Source: CAVPJC01 sp963705155
GTDB taxonomy: Bacteria; Chloroflexota; Anaerolineae; Anaerolineales; UBA4823
Assembly (NCBI GenBank): GCA_963705155.1
Contig: CAVPJC010000024.1
Span: 151,966-215,965 of the forward strand
Length of the DNA: 64,000 nt
Reading direction: 5' to 3'
The notes beneath the pieces were generated by a model. It saw only the letters and a program-made list of their open reading frames with translations. It made no database searches and was not told the DNA's origin. A program made the position numbers and the translations under genes. Below are positions 42,957 through 52,937 of the stretch, piece by piece. How positions within the stretch are numbered: position 1 is the first letter of the stretch; every line of letters starts with the position of its first letter.

Positions 42957-44622
42957 ATGCCAAGGAGAAACCTAATCAGGTTGTACCGGGATGAATTCGG
43001 AGGCTACAACCTGCAAAAATTTCAGCAGGATGTATTTGCAGGCCTGACGGTAGCTGCGGTGGCGCTTCCGCTGGCTCTGGCATTTGGCGTGGCGTCTGGC
43101 GCTACGGCGGCTGCCGGCATGGTGACAGGTATTCTGGCGGGTTTGGTGATCGGCGGGCTGTCTGGCGCGCCGTACCAGATTTCCGGGCCGACGGGGGCGA
43201 TGAGCGCCGTACTCATCTTGCTGGTGAAACAGTACGGTCTGCAGGGCATCTGGATCGCCGGGTTGATGGCTGGCGCACTGCTGATGGTGATCGGTTTGTT
43301 GCGCCTGGGACGCTTTATTGCCTTTATCCCGTCCCCGGTGATTACGGGCTTCACCGCGGGCATTGCTCTGATCATTTTCATCGGCCAAATTGATAATTTT
43401 CTGGGCATTCAGACAGCAGGAGCAGATTCGGCGCTGCTCAAGCTGTTTGTATATTTTAAGGGTGGTTTTCTTCCCGATTGGCGGGCGCTCTTGCTCGGGT
43501 TGGTGGTTATCGCCAGCATGCTCTTCTGGCCGGCAAGGTGGAATGCACGCTTTCCGGCTTCCCTGCTGGGCATTATCCTGGCGACGGCGGTCAACTGGGG
43601 GCTGGGATGGCCCGTGCAGGTGATCGGCGAGATCCCCCAGACGATGCTGTTATCCGACCGGCTGTCGATTGCTAATATTCCCTGGGCTCAACTGCCTGAA
43701 TTTATCGGACCAGCCCTGACGATCACTGCCCTTGGAGCAGTGGAAAGCCTGTTGTGCGGCGCGGTGGCCTCCAATATGACCGGCATCCGCCTGCAGGCCA
43801 ATCAGGAGCTCGTTGCCCAGGGAGTGGGGAATATGTTGATCCCATTTTTCGGCGGCGTGCCGGCTACCGCGGCGATTGCCCGGACCAGCGTGGGGATCAA
43901 ATCCGGCGGGCAAACGCGCCTGGTGAGTGTAGTGCATGCTCTGGGGTTGCTGCTTTCAATGTTTCTGCTGGCGCCGGTCATGGGACGTGTTCCGCTGGCG
44001 GCTCTGGCTGGGGTCTTGATGGTAACGGCCTGGCGCATGAACGAGTGGGAATCGATCCGCTTCATTTTTAGCCGGCGATTTAAAGACGGCAATCATCACC
44101 TTTGGCATCACCATGCTGGCAACGATCTCATTGGATCTGACCCAGGCGATATTAATTGGCGCCTTCCTCTCCGGGGCTGTGTTCTTGAATGAAAGCGCCA
44201 GCCTGTCGATCGATATCCAGGATGTGGATGCCGAGAAGCTGCGCACACGAGGCATCCAGACCCAGGGCAACTGCCAGCATGTGAAGGTGGCTTTTTTGAC
44301 CGGTCCGTTATTCTTTGCAGCCACCGGCAACTTTAACGAGACATTTGCCAACCTGGGCGACACCCACGCCTTGATCCTATCCATGCGCGGCGTGCCGTTG
44401 ATCGATACATCTGGCCTGGAGGTCATTCGGCGCCTGTATGAGCGCCTTCACCGCCAGGGGGGCGCTCTGATGTTTGCCGGCTTGCATGAAAATGCCAGCC
44501 GGATGATGGAGCGCGGCGGGCTGGTGGCTGAAATTGGCGCGGGTAATTTCTTCTGGAGCAGCGATCAGGCGATCGTGGAGGCTGAAGCGCGTGGTTGCAA
44601 GTTCTGCGGCGCAGAAGGGTAA
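42957..44622 (+). CDS. SulP-family anion transporter with STAS domain, one frameshift
   Basis: The membrane domain begins QQDVFAGLTVAAVALPLALA and contains GAPYQISGPTGAMSAVLILL and FFGGVPATAAIARTSVGIKS, the SulP signatures. About ten helices are followed, after a frame change near 44087, by two helices and a STAS domain (VPLIDTSGLEVIRRLYERL). Substrates of the family are sulfate, bicarbonate and other anions. No neighbour fixes the choice. The start follows CGAGGGG. Confidence 0.9.
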
Positions 44623-44642
44623 TGCGCTGCAAGGGCGAGCGA

Positions 44643-46345
44643 TTAATATCCGAGCTGCTTCAAAAGCGAGTCCTCATCGATCTTGTCGGCGGGTTTGCTC
44701 AGCAGCTCTTCCCAGAATTTGTCATCATAGCGGCGCGATCTGACCGGCAGCGGCATCGGCACACCCCAGCCCAGCAGCAGCACCTCCTCCCTGGGCTGCA
44801 AACGGGCCAGCATGCCGCGCAGCGCTTCTCGCCCTGCCAGGCCTGAAAGCACAGCGCGGATGTCATCTTCATCCCCCAGCCAGCCCGAGACGCGCGTGCC
44901 CAATTGCGACATGACTTCATCATAGATTTGGGAGGGGCGCTGATCGACGATGAGCAGTGTGACGTAATATTTGCGCATCTCGCGGGCGATGGTGCTGAAG
45001 GTGGTCTGCGAGGCCATCTCGCGGTTGAGCAGCTTGTGGGCTTCCTCCACCACAATCACCAGCGGGCGCGGCTCCTTGTCGCCGCGGGTGCGGTACTCAT
45101 TGGTGCGCTGCTCCCAGGCTCGCGAATACGCCGGGTGAGCAAATTGCTCACCAGCAGGTAATCCAGGTCGCTCTCATGATCTCCAAACGACAGGATGACA
45201 TGCTGCCCGGCCTCCAGGGCTTTGATGATCTCACTGACCGTATCGGCGGCAGGTTTCTCAACAATGTAATCTTTCCGGAAAAGTCGTCCCATCTTGGAAT
45301 GCAGCCCTTCGGCTGCCATAACGTTGATCCCGGCAGCGTTGGCCCAGAAGGCGACGCTATCGGGTGCAGGCGTCTTCTTGCCTTCGTCGTTTTCCCTTAC
45401 CGCGCCGTTGACCATGGCGCGAGAACTTGAGAACCAGTTTTCTGCGCCAAAGGCGCTTACCAGGGAATCCAGCGTGGTCGGGGTGGTTTCTTTGAGGTTC
45501 AGCTCGCGGCTGAGCAGCTCGATATCCTCCGGGCGAATATCCTTCATGGCAATTTCGAGGTTGAAATCGGGGGCGTTGCCCCGAATGCGGGCGCCCTGCC
45601 CCAGCCCAACCATGCGGACGCGCGTGCTGAATTTGCTCTTGAGCCCCACCACACGCTTGCCGGTGTCTGAAGCGGTGTCATCGTAGCCATATTCGTTGTG
45701 CATATCCAGAACCAGCACCGAGGCGCGGTTGTGGTGCATCAGGCCGGCCAGCACCAGGCGGGTGAGAAATGATTTTCCGGTGCCCGTTGCGCCAAATACC
45801 CCCGAAGAGCGCTGGACAAATTTTTCCAGATCGATGCATACCGGGTGCCCCTGCTCGCGGGTATAACCGATGACGTAGTTGCCCCCATCGCCTTGCTTGC
45901 CGAAGATCTCAGCGATATCGCCGGGGGCAGCCATGCGCACCTTGGCATGGTGCGGGGGAATGGTTTTCACCGGCAGAGGGCGTGGGGCATCCCGCAGCCC
46001 CAGATCGATGGCTTCCATCCATTTCAAATACCCCGGAGTGCCCGGCTCAGGGCCGCGTTCCAGCATCAGGGCCGGCAGGACTTCCAGGTTGGTGTACAGG
46101 GTTTGCCCGTGCAGCAGGCGGGCCAGCTGGGGGGGCAGGCGGGTTTCGCTCTGCTCATCAGCAAAGCGCGGGTCGGTGGCGCCAAGCTGCAAATCGGTGA
46201 CCAGTCCGTAGAACTGCCAGTCGCCCGTTTCGATGACCACAAAGCCGCCTTCCTGAACCTGCTGGGCAGGGATGGTGAGGCGCACTCGAAAACTTTCCTT
46301 CAGCCCCCCACCGACAATATAACCGATTGCTTTTTGTTCTGTCAT
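44643..46345 (-). CDS. herA: HerA-like DNA translocase ATPase, one frameshift
   Basis: HerA is a hexameric DNA-pumping ATPase that works with the nuclease NurA in DNA end resection. An N-terminal HAS-barrel-like region is followed by Walker A FGATGTGKS (about 184-192). After a frame change near 45130 come Walker B LVIVVEEAHKLLN and the arginine-finger region LLIVDQRPSQI. The total of about 560 residues fits bacterial and archaeal HerA. It is third in a minus-strand set nurA-X-herA, with 45 bases between X and herA. Confidence 0.9.
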
Positions 46346-46390
46346 CCCTCGAACTCCTGATCATAAGGCCAATGCATTCTGGTTATCCGG

Positions 46391-46996
46391 CTAGAAAACT
46401 TCACCCACTGCGCTCAAGACGGTCATCAGGGTGGGGTAGTCATCGCGCAGCAGGGTGATCAGCTCCTGGGCGGCTGCGTCGATCCAGGCGGGGTTGCCGG
46501 CGGCGCGGTTGGCGGCGGCAGCCTGATGCAGATGCGCCGCCAGCAGCTCTCCGATGGGCAGGTCTGCAGCGCGCAGGATGTGCCGGAAATACCCAAAATG
46601 ACCGGCGCGAGTGAACTCATATGTATCGCTCTCGTCACACAGGTGAATCAGATCCAGGCTCAGCGGCGGGCGCGGCGGCAGCAGGTGAAAAATCTGCCCG
46701 TGCTGGCGGTAGCCCAGCATGAGCACGCTGATTTCCACCGGTACGGTGCGGTTTTCGCGGTTATCGGCAATCGTGGCCGGATCCAGATTCTCGGCTGTGA
46801 CAAGCTGCCGCACCAGGCCGTCATCATCGATGTGGATGTCATAAACCAGGCCATAAGCCTGAGATTCTGCGCCCAGGGGCACACGCACCAGGGCGCCCAG
46901 ATTCGGGGCGTCGCTTTCGAATTGGGAGACACGGCAACCGGCGACAAAGCCAGATGTGCTCCCGCGCAATAAATAACCAATTTGAATCGCCGTCAT
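46391..46996 (-). CDS. Unknown protein of the nurA-herA operon, HAS-barrel-like N-terminus
   Basis: 201 residues. The first ~80 (starting MTAIQIGYLLRGSTSGFVAG) resemble the opening of HerA itself: MTEQKAIGYIVGGGLKESFR has the same spacing of a gated beta strand and glycine turn. It is probably a short HAS-barrel paralogue lacking the ATPase. The C-terminal half is helical (IDAAAQELITLLRDDYPTLM). It overlaps nurA by 4 bases. It may be an adaptor that links NurA and HerA, but this is inference. Confidence 0.6.
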   Translation of the reverse strand: MTAIQIGYLLRGSTSGFVAGCRVSQFESDAPNLGALVRVPLGAESQAYGLVYDIHIDDDGLVRQLVTAENLDPATIADNRENRTVPVEISVLMLGYRQHGQIFHLLPPRPPLSLDLIHLCDESDTYEFTRAGHFGYFRHILRAADLPIGELLAAHLHQAAAANRAAGNPAWIDAAAQELITLLRDDYPTLMTVLSAVGEVF

Positions 46997-48171
46997 CGCT
47001 CATATCTCCTTTTCCCGGGCAGATCTTTATTGGATTGTTTCTGGGATGTCTCCCCGTAAATTCCGCGCCGGGAGAGCTCATGTTCGATTAAAGCTTCAAG
47101 CTGTACTTTCTCGTCCAGCGATACAATCGCGGTTTCATGGGCGCGGTGCAAAAGATAAGGGTAGGGATGCGCTCCCAGAATGCGGCACTGGTGCAGCAAA
47201 ATCGCGTGCAGAGCATTTAGTTTTTTCTCATCATTGACAATCCAGCCCATGTGATCCACCCGCGCCAGCCAGGGGTGTCCTGGGCGTCCCACGTTCAGGT
47301 AGAAGAAGTGCAGCGCCAGGTCCTCCCGGCGGCGGCGGTAAACGCGGGCCGAGCGGGACTGCATTTCGAAAACGGCAGAGCGTTCACCGGGTTCCAGCAG
47401 CCTGGCAAAAAGATCCCAATCTCGCACACCTTCCAGAGGCCGGTTTTTGGCTTGCTCCTCTGGCAGCATGGCGATTTCGAGCAGGCGCACAATGTAATCC
47501 TCGGTGGGCTTATCCACATAGCCCGCCGTGATGGTATCCAGGTCTTGAAGACGGGCGAGGGTATCCAGGTAGGAGTCCAGTCCCTCGGCATAGGCCTGCT
47601 CACCCAGCTCGCGTTTTGCGCCCCACAGTTCCAGAGGTCCATCGGTGAGGGTCAGGATGGGCGGCTGAGCTTGCTCGGCCAGTTCCACCAACTTTTGACG
47701 CTCTCGCAGATCACGCAGCAGCGAGATCTTTTCCTCATTGGGGTATTCGCCCGAGATGCGCAGAGTCTCGCCAAAATGCAGATCGGTCTCAATCTCAGCC
47801 CGGGGTGAAACCGGCTCACCGTGGCGCATCTGAATTGTGCCAATGTTAATCAGAAAATATTCTGTCGCAGCATGGTGATCCAGGAATATTTGAGAACCAT
47901 CCGCTGCCAGCAGGCTGGCCTGCGGAGGCAGGGGCGGCGGGGGCAGGTGAGCGTTGAGGGCTTCGCGCACCGGCACGGCGCAGCGCAGCGATGGATCGTG
48001 GCTGCGGACGATGAGCTGCACTTTCTGGCGCAGCTCATCCAGCCGGTTGGCGTGAACGACCAGCAGTTCCCTGGCTTTTGCGCGCAGCGCCTTGAGGGTA
48101 TTTTCCTGGTTGACGGCGCCATCGCCCAATCGCTTCACCTGTTCGCGAACTTGTTGAAAGTCCAGTGCCAT
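46993..48171 (-). CDS. nurA: NurA-domain 5'-3' nuclease
   Basis: 392 residues. The metal-binding Asp91 lies in LLAADGSQIFLDHH and a second acidic block in LTDGPLELWG. The helix ETAIVSLDEKVQLEALIEHE near the C-terminus matches NurA. NurA degrades one DNA strand with HerA as motor. In bacteria these genes are known from few phyla, including Chloroflexota. It is first in the operon, with a TACAAT -10 candidate on the minus strand at 48262-48267. Confidence 0.88.
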   Translation of the reverse strand: MALDFQQVREQVKRLGDGAVNQENTLKALRAKARELLVVHANRLDELRQKVQLIVRSHDPSLRCAVPVREALNAHLPPPPLPPQASLLAADGSQIFLDHHAATEYFLINIGTIQMRHGEPVSPRAEIETDLHFGETLRISGEYPNEEKISLLRDLRERQKLVELAEQAQPPILTLTDGPLELWGAKRELGEQAYAEGLDSYLDTLARLQDLDTITAGYVDKPTEDYIVRLLEIAMLPEEQAKNRPLEGVRDWDLFARLLEPGERSAVFEMQSRSARVYRRRREDLALHFFYLNVGRPGHPWLARVDHMGWIVNDEKKLNALHAILLHQCRILGAHPYPYLLHRAHETAIVSLDEKVQLEALIEHELSRRGIYGETSQKQSNKDLPGKRRYER

Positions 48172-48350
48172 GCTGTCCTCACTTTGCCGGGCGCCCAGCG
48201 CGGATTTTGGGGCAACGATAAAGATCTCCTGAAAGCGTTTTGCAGAACATTTGTTTGGAGTATTGTACCCGAGAATTTTTTAAAAGAAAAGGATGCTCCG
48301 GGGAATATTGCGGTAAAATGTAGTTATTCAATGTGTTTTGAAGAAAACGC

Positions 48351-49451
48351 ATGGCCACCATAACGAAAATCTATTCCAATACAACCCGGTCTGGTCAGCT
48401 GCGCCCGTTTGATGTGCGCCGTGATCTCACTCATGTTGCTGACCTGATCGAGCAGTGTTTTGCAGACACACTTGACCCGGAAGGTCAGCGCTACCTGCAG
48501 CAGATGCGCTCGGCGGCAGGCAATCCGGGTTATTTGCAGTGGATGAGCTTTGCAGCAGAACGAACTTCACTGCCCTTGAACGGTTATGTCTGGGAAGAGG
48601 ACGGAAAAGTGGTGGGCAACCTGACCCTCATCCCATCCTTTGGGATAGGGCGGCGCTATTATCTGATCGCCAATGTTGCCACCCATCCGGATTACCGCCG
48701 GCGTGGCATTGCCCGCCAGCTCACCACCCGCGCCGTGGAACATGCCCGCCAGCGCGGCGCCCAGGCTGCCTGGCTGCACGTGCGTGCAGAAAATGCCGGT
48801 GCAATTGCGCTCTACACTGCCATCGGCTTTGTGGAACGCGCCCGCCGCACGACCTGGCAGTGTAATGAGCCGTCCGGGTTGGACCCTGTGCTGAAGCCAG
48901 AGGTGTCGTGGCGTGTCTCTGCGCCGAGCGATTTAACCATTGGCAAGCGTCTGGAGCGCGACTGGCCCTCCCAAAAGGCCTGGCTGGAAACGATTTATCC
49001 CCGGAATGTTACCTGGCATTTACCGATCAGGCTGCGCGCCCTGCACCCCGGTTTTTGGGGAGCTTTTTACCGCATGTGGAATGATGTCTATGTTCAACAG
49101 TGGTCGGCTTTGCACGGACGCCGGCTGGAGGCTGTTCTGGCGTGGCAATCACTGCCAGGCTATACCGACAGCCTTTGGCTCGCCACCGGGAGGGATTGTA
49201 AGGATGAGGTTGTCAGCGCCTTGCTGATGCATGCGCGCCGCCAGCTTTCCTTGCGCCGGCCGCTGTCTTTGGATTTTCCTGCCGGTCAGGCTGTGGGGGC
49301 GATCGAAATCGGCCGGGTTCCGCCAACACCAAACCCTGGTCTGGATGTCTCTGGAATTTCACTAAATGACTTCACTGGTCATTCTGATCGTGCTGACTTC
49401 CACCTTTATGCATGCCGGGTGGAACCTGATGGCTCGTTACAATCGGGCTGA
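48351..49451 (+). CDS. GNAT-family N-acetyltransferase with C-terminal extension
   Basis: An acetyl-CoA loop (ATHPDYRRRGIARQLTTRAV) and VRAENAGAIALYTAIGFVER place residues 20-175 in the GNAT superfamily. The C-terminal ~180 residues may be a second, degenerate GNAT fold. The frame overlaps the next gene by 86 bases. A one-base shift near 49330-49360 would let it end at the TAA immediately before that gene's ATG, which is the more natural layout. The substrate is unknown. Confidence 0.75.
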   Translation: MATITKIYSNTTRSGQLRPFDVRRDLTHVADLIEQCFADTLDPEGQRYLQQMRSAAGNPGYLQWMSFAAERTSLPLNGYVWEEDGKVVGNLTLIPSFGIGRRYYLIANVATHPDYRRRGIARQLTTRAVEHARQRGAQAAWLHVRAENAGAIALYTAIGFVERARRTTWQCNEPSGLDPVLKPEVSWRVSAPSDLTIGKRLERDWPSQKAWLETIYPRNVTWHLPIRLRALHPGFWGAFYRMWNDVYVQQWSALHGRRLEAVLAWQSLPGYTDSLWLATGRDCKDEVVSALLMHARRQLSLRRPLSLDFPAGQAVGAIEIGRVPPTPNPGLDVSGISLNDFTGHSDRADFHLYACRVEPDGSLQSG

Positions 49452-50244
49452 AACAGCTTTCTATAACAAAATGCTGGTGATAACCATCGTGGTCGGGGCA
49501 GTTCCAGCGATTTGGAGCGAGCTGGTGACACGCTCTTTGACGCCTCTCGCCTGGGCCTGCGTGGTGGGGTCGGGCTTTAGCGCGGGGGTGTATCTGTTTG
49601 CCCTGGCGCGCGCCTTTGAAAGCTCGGATTTTACGGTGGTGTACCCGGTAGCGCGCTCGCTGCCGGTCATTTTTGTCGCCGTTTTGGATGTGTTGAGGGG
49701 CAGGTACCTGACCGCCCTGGGTTGGGTGGGGATTTTACTGGTTGTGTCTGGCTGTGTGCTCGTCCCGCTGCGTACGTTGAAAGATTTTTCTGTGCGCAAT
49801 TATTTTAACCGCTCGATCTTTTGGATGTTTCTGGCAGCCATGGGTACGGTTGGCTACACCCTGCTGGATAAAATTGCGGCAGAGGTGGTGAAGCAGGGTC
49901 CCGATACGGCGGCGCGTTACGGCTATTTTTATTTTGCGATCTCGTACGTGCCGTATGCAATTTTTATGAAGCTGTTGAGAAACCAGAGGCCGATTGATGA
50001 TCCCGGGGATTGGAAGCTGGCGTTCTTTGCCTCTTTTCTGGGGTTTGGGGCTTATTGGTTGATCCTGTGGGCATACCAGTTAAGCCCCTTTGCCAGCTAT
50101 ATCGTTGCCTTCAGGCAGTTCAGCATTGTCATAGGCGCCATCACTGCCTTCATACTCTATAAAGAACAGGGCATAAAAACCCGCCTGAGTGGAGCAGCCC
50201 TGATTACTTCCGGCCTGATCTTGATCGCAGGCTGGGGTCGATAA
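49366..50244 (+). CDS. EamA/DMT-family transporter
   Basis: 292 residues with about ten membrane helices in two EamA repeats: SDFTVVYPVARSLPVIFVAV in the first half and ASYIVAFRQFSIVIGAITAF in the second. Members export or import metabolites such as amino acids. The substrate is not predictable. It starts directly at the end of the GNAT gene. Confidence 0.87.
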   Translation: MTSLVILIVLTSTFMHAGWNLMARYNRAETAFYNKMLVITIVVGAVPAIWSELVTRSLTPLAWACVVGSGFSAGVYLFALARAFESSDFTVVYPVARSLPVIFVAVLDVLRGRYLTALGWVGILLVVSGCVLVPLRTLKDFSVRNYFNRSIFWMFLAAMGTVGYTLLDKIAAEVVKQGPDTAARYGYFYFAISYVPYAIFMKLLRNQRPIDDPGDWKLAFFASFLGFGAYWLILWAYQLSPFASYIVAFRQFSIVIGAITAFILYKEQGIKTRLSGAALITSGLILIAGWGR

Positions 50245-50253
50245 ACGCGGCGA

Positions 50254-50907
50254 TTACCCCATCTTGACAACAATATCAGAAAGGATATTGGCGGCCTCAT
50301 CGCCGCGGTCGGCGGCATTGCTCAGGTGGCGGTAGGTCTCGCGCAGTTTTAGCATCTGCACGATGTGGTCGGCGTCCCGGGGCTGGTGGAAGAGGTCTGC
50401 CAGAGCCTGCCGGTAGGTGGCCTCCACCTGGTTTTCGAGCTGCTTGACACGCACGGCATGATTTTGAGCCACACCGGTGTGGTCGCTCAGACGCTGCACG
50501 CCCATGTGTACCTCGCTGGCAGCTTTGGCCAGCATCAGGCCGATTTCGCGCATGTAGTGGTTGGGCTCCACCTCCAGGATCGACATTTCAACCACGGTGG
50601 TGTAGGCGTAATCCAACATATCATCAATGGCGCGCGAAAGGGCGTGAATGTCTTCCCGGTCGAAGGGGGTGACAAAGGTGCGGTTGAGCTCATCGATCAG
50701 GATGCGGCGCACCTCGTCTGCCTCGGTCTCGATCTTATCCACCGCTTCTGAGCGGCGTTTATTGGGCTTCTCGAAGTAGGCCACCAGGGCGTTCATGCCG
50801 TCTTCGGTCAACTTGGCCTGCTGGGTCAGAAGCTCGATGAAGCGATTGGGCTTGCGGCTGAAAAGCTCTTTCAGGTTCAACTTCTTCCAGAACGGGATTT
50901 TTTTCAT
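50254..50907 (-). CDS. DUF47/PhoU-like phosphate transport accessory protein
   Basis: 217 residues, all helical, with the DUF47 segments EAVDKIETEADEVRRILIDE, TFVTPFDREDIHALSRAIDD and LRETYRHLSNAADRGDEAAN. DUF47 proteins accompany PiT carriers and probably control them. It starts 18 bases after the PiT gene. Confidence 0.92.
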   Translation of the reverse strand: MKKIPFWKKLNLKELFSRKPNRFIELLTQQAKLTEDGMNALVAYFEKPNKRRSEAVDKIETEADEVRRILIDELNRTFVTPFDREDIHALSRAIDDMLDYAYTTVVEMSILEVEPNHYMREIGLMLAKAASEVHMGVQRLSDHTGVAQNHAVRVKQLENQVEATYRQALADLFHQPRDADHIVQMLKLRETYRHLSNAADRGDEAANILSDIVVKMG

Positions 50908-50925
50908 GTATCAATTATAAGCCTT

Positions 50926-51909
50926 TCATAATATTAGATCTACAATCCAGAAAATCACGGCGCCCAACAACCCGGTGGAGGGGATCGTCAGCAGCCACGC
51001 CATCACGATCTGGCCGGCCACACCCCAGCGCACCTTGTGAATCCGTTCGGCTGCGCCTGCGCCCACGATGGTCGAGCTGATCACCTGGGTGGTGCTCACC
51101 GGCCCGCCCAGCAGCGCCGCGCCAAGGATCACGGCTGTGCTGGCAACCTGGGAGGAGAAAGCATGGATGGGGCGAATCCGGTAAAAACCCGCGCCCATGG
51201 TGCGAATGAGCCGCCAACCGCCCAGCGCCGTTCCGAGCGCGATGGCCAGGGCACTCGCCCCGATCACCCAGATGGGCACTCTAAATTCTGGCAGGATGCC
51301 AAAAGCCACCAGCCCCATGGTCAGGATACCCATGGTTTTCTGGGCGTCGTTGGTGCCGTGGCTCAAACCGAGCGCCAGCGCTGTGACCCACTGGGCCCGG
51401 CGAAAAAACACGTTAATCCGAGGGCTTGTCCACAGCCCGATGAACAGGCAGAAACGCAAGGCAATCCAGCCAAAAATCAGGCCCAGGAAGGGCGAAACGA
51501 ACAAACCGAGCAAGATCTTATTCAAACCCGCCATATGGATCACATTGACCCCATAACCGGCAATCGCAGCGCCGATGAAACCTCCCATCAGCGCATGCGA
51601 TGAGCTGGACGGGATGCCCAGCAGCCAGGTGAGGATATTCCAGGCAATGGCAGAAAGCAGGGCCGCCATGGCCACCGGCACGGTGACGGCCTCCCCCGTG
51701 ATCACTTCGCTGCCGATCGTGGTGGCAACTGCGACGCCAAACAAAAATGGACCTGCCAGGTTCGAAAGAGCTGTCATCGCCAGCGCCCAGCGCGGCGTCA
51801 TGGCGCGTGAAGCGATGGCAGTCGCTACAACATTGGCGCTATCGTGGAAGCCGTTGAGAAAATCGAATATCAGAGCAAAAGCCACAAAGAAGATCAGAGC
51901 AAAGTTCAA
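50926..51909 (-). CDS. pit: PiT-family inorganic phosphate transporter
   Basis: 327 residues, about ten helices, with the two PiT signature repeats: FDFLNGFHDSANVVATAIAS and ALGLSHGTNDAQKTMGILTM. It is a cation-coupled low-affinity phosphate carrier. The start is a TTG. An ATG 11 bases upstream after GAGG would enter the same frame if one T were added in the T run, so the true start may be that ATG. Confidence 0.92.
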   Translation of the reverse strand: MNFALIFFVAFALIFDFLNGFHDSANVVATAIASRAMTPRWALAMTALSNLAGPFLFGVAVATTIGSEVITGEAVTVPVAMAALLSAIAWNILTWLLGIPSSSSHALMGGFIGAAIAGYGVNVIHMAGLNKILLGLFVSPFLGLIFGWIALRFCLFIGLWTSPRINVFFRRAQWVTALALGLSHGTNDAQKTMGILTMGLVAFGILPEFRVPIWVIGASALAIALGTALGGWRLIRTMGAGFYRIRPIHAFSSQVASTAVILGAALLGGPVSTTQVISSTIVGAGAAERIHKVRWGVAGQIVMAWLLTIPSTGLLGAVIFWIVDLIL

Positions 51910-51945
51910 AAATGCATCCTCAGATAAAAATAGCTCACCATCACT

Positions 51946-51977
51946 AAATCACGGTGATTTGACCTGCGTTCCAGGTC
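51946..51977. promoter_or_regulatory. Two adjacent palindromes upstream of pit
   Basis: AAATCAC-G-GTGATTT (51946-51960) is followed at once by GACCTG-CGTTC-CAGGTC (51961-51977). They lie 37-68 bases before the pit start and could be operator sites. The rest of the 51910-52066 gap shows no gene. Confidence 0.45.
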
Positions 51978-52066
51978 GATTTAGCTGGGCGAACTATTTT
52001 GTCGTGTTGAATCTGCTTTGTCGTATCTTATTGTATTCCTAAATGCCCCAGGCCAGCCTTACAATA

Positions 52067-52876
52067 CTATAAGACCGGGGCTGCTTTCATGGTTGCAGGG
52101 ATGGGAACCCCGAGCAGGCGGCAGATGGTGGGGGCAATTTGCAGGTGTGAAACCGTTTCGCCGGTGTTGCCTTTTCCCTCGATTCCTGGACGAAGTATAT
52201 ACAAAGGCACTTCACGCATTTCGAGTGCGGGCCCCCCATGGGCTTTGTCTGCGTTGATGCCATGATCACCCGTGACCAGGATGGTGTATTCGCGCTGCAT
52301 CCAGTCGGCAATGTGCGTAGCCAGCCACATATCCTGACGGATGGCCTGGTTGCGGTATTCGGCGGAATCGGCGCCGTGAGTTTCGCCGGTGTAATCCATA
52401 CCCATGGGGTGCAGCAGCAGGTAATCGGGCGAGTATCTGTGCACCAGCATTCCGGCTGTAAAGAATAAGTCCATATCAGGATATTCATCGCGGGTGTAAA
52501 AACGCCCATGCTGGATGAGCAAGGATGGGTCGTTGACTTCGCAGTCTTCCACCGGGTTATACGGAGCGCGGTTATACAGCTCTGAATACCAGTAGTAGGC
52601 AGCTGCGGCGGTGATCTTGCCTGCATCAACCGCTGATTGGAAAATATTGGGCATGTTAGAGCGGCGCACAACGTAGTTGGATACAACCCCATGTTCGATC
52701 ACCGGTACACCGGTGTGGATGGTTTCATACATCGGACGTGACATACTGGGAAGCTCGCCAACGATTTTGTATAAACTCGCCTGCCGGTATTCCACCAGGT
52801 GGCCCAGATAGCCCATGCCTGCTGTGGCCGCGTCATAGCGCAAGGCGTCGGAAAGAATAAGAATGACCTTGTTCAT
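52067..52876 (-). CDS. Alkaline-phosphatase-superfamily phosphodiesterase
   Basis: 269 residues. Metal-binding blocks are ILILSDALRYDA at the N-terminus, SMSRPMYETIHTG with the likely nucleophile region, and ILVTGDHGINADKAHGG near the C-terminus. The GVPVIEHGVVSN segment is typical of type I phosphodiesterase/nucleotide pyrophosphatase relatives. No signal peptide is seen, so it is cytoplasmic. It follows the ABC importer genes on the same strand (61 bases after the ATPase gene), so it may hydrolyse an imported phosphoester or phosphonate. The substrate is inferred only. Confidence 0.8.
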   Translation of the reverse strand: MNKVILILSDALRYDAATAGMGYLGHLVEYRQASLYKIVGELPSMSRPMYETIHTGVPVIEHGVVSNYVVRRSNMPNIFQSAVDAGKITAAAAYYWYSELYNRAPYNPVEDCEVNDPSLLIQHGRFYTRDEYPDMDLFFTAGMLVHRYSPDYLLLHPMGMDYTGETHGADSAEYRNQAIRQDMWLATHIADWMQREYTILVTGDHGINADKAHGGPALEMREVPLYILRPGIEGKGNTGETVSHLQIAPTICRLLGVPIPATMKAAPVL

Positions 52877-52937
52877 AGGGGTTTTATTCCTCTCAAATGC
52901 ATCGTCCGCCTGCGGTCATCCCGCAGGCGTGACGGGT

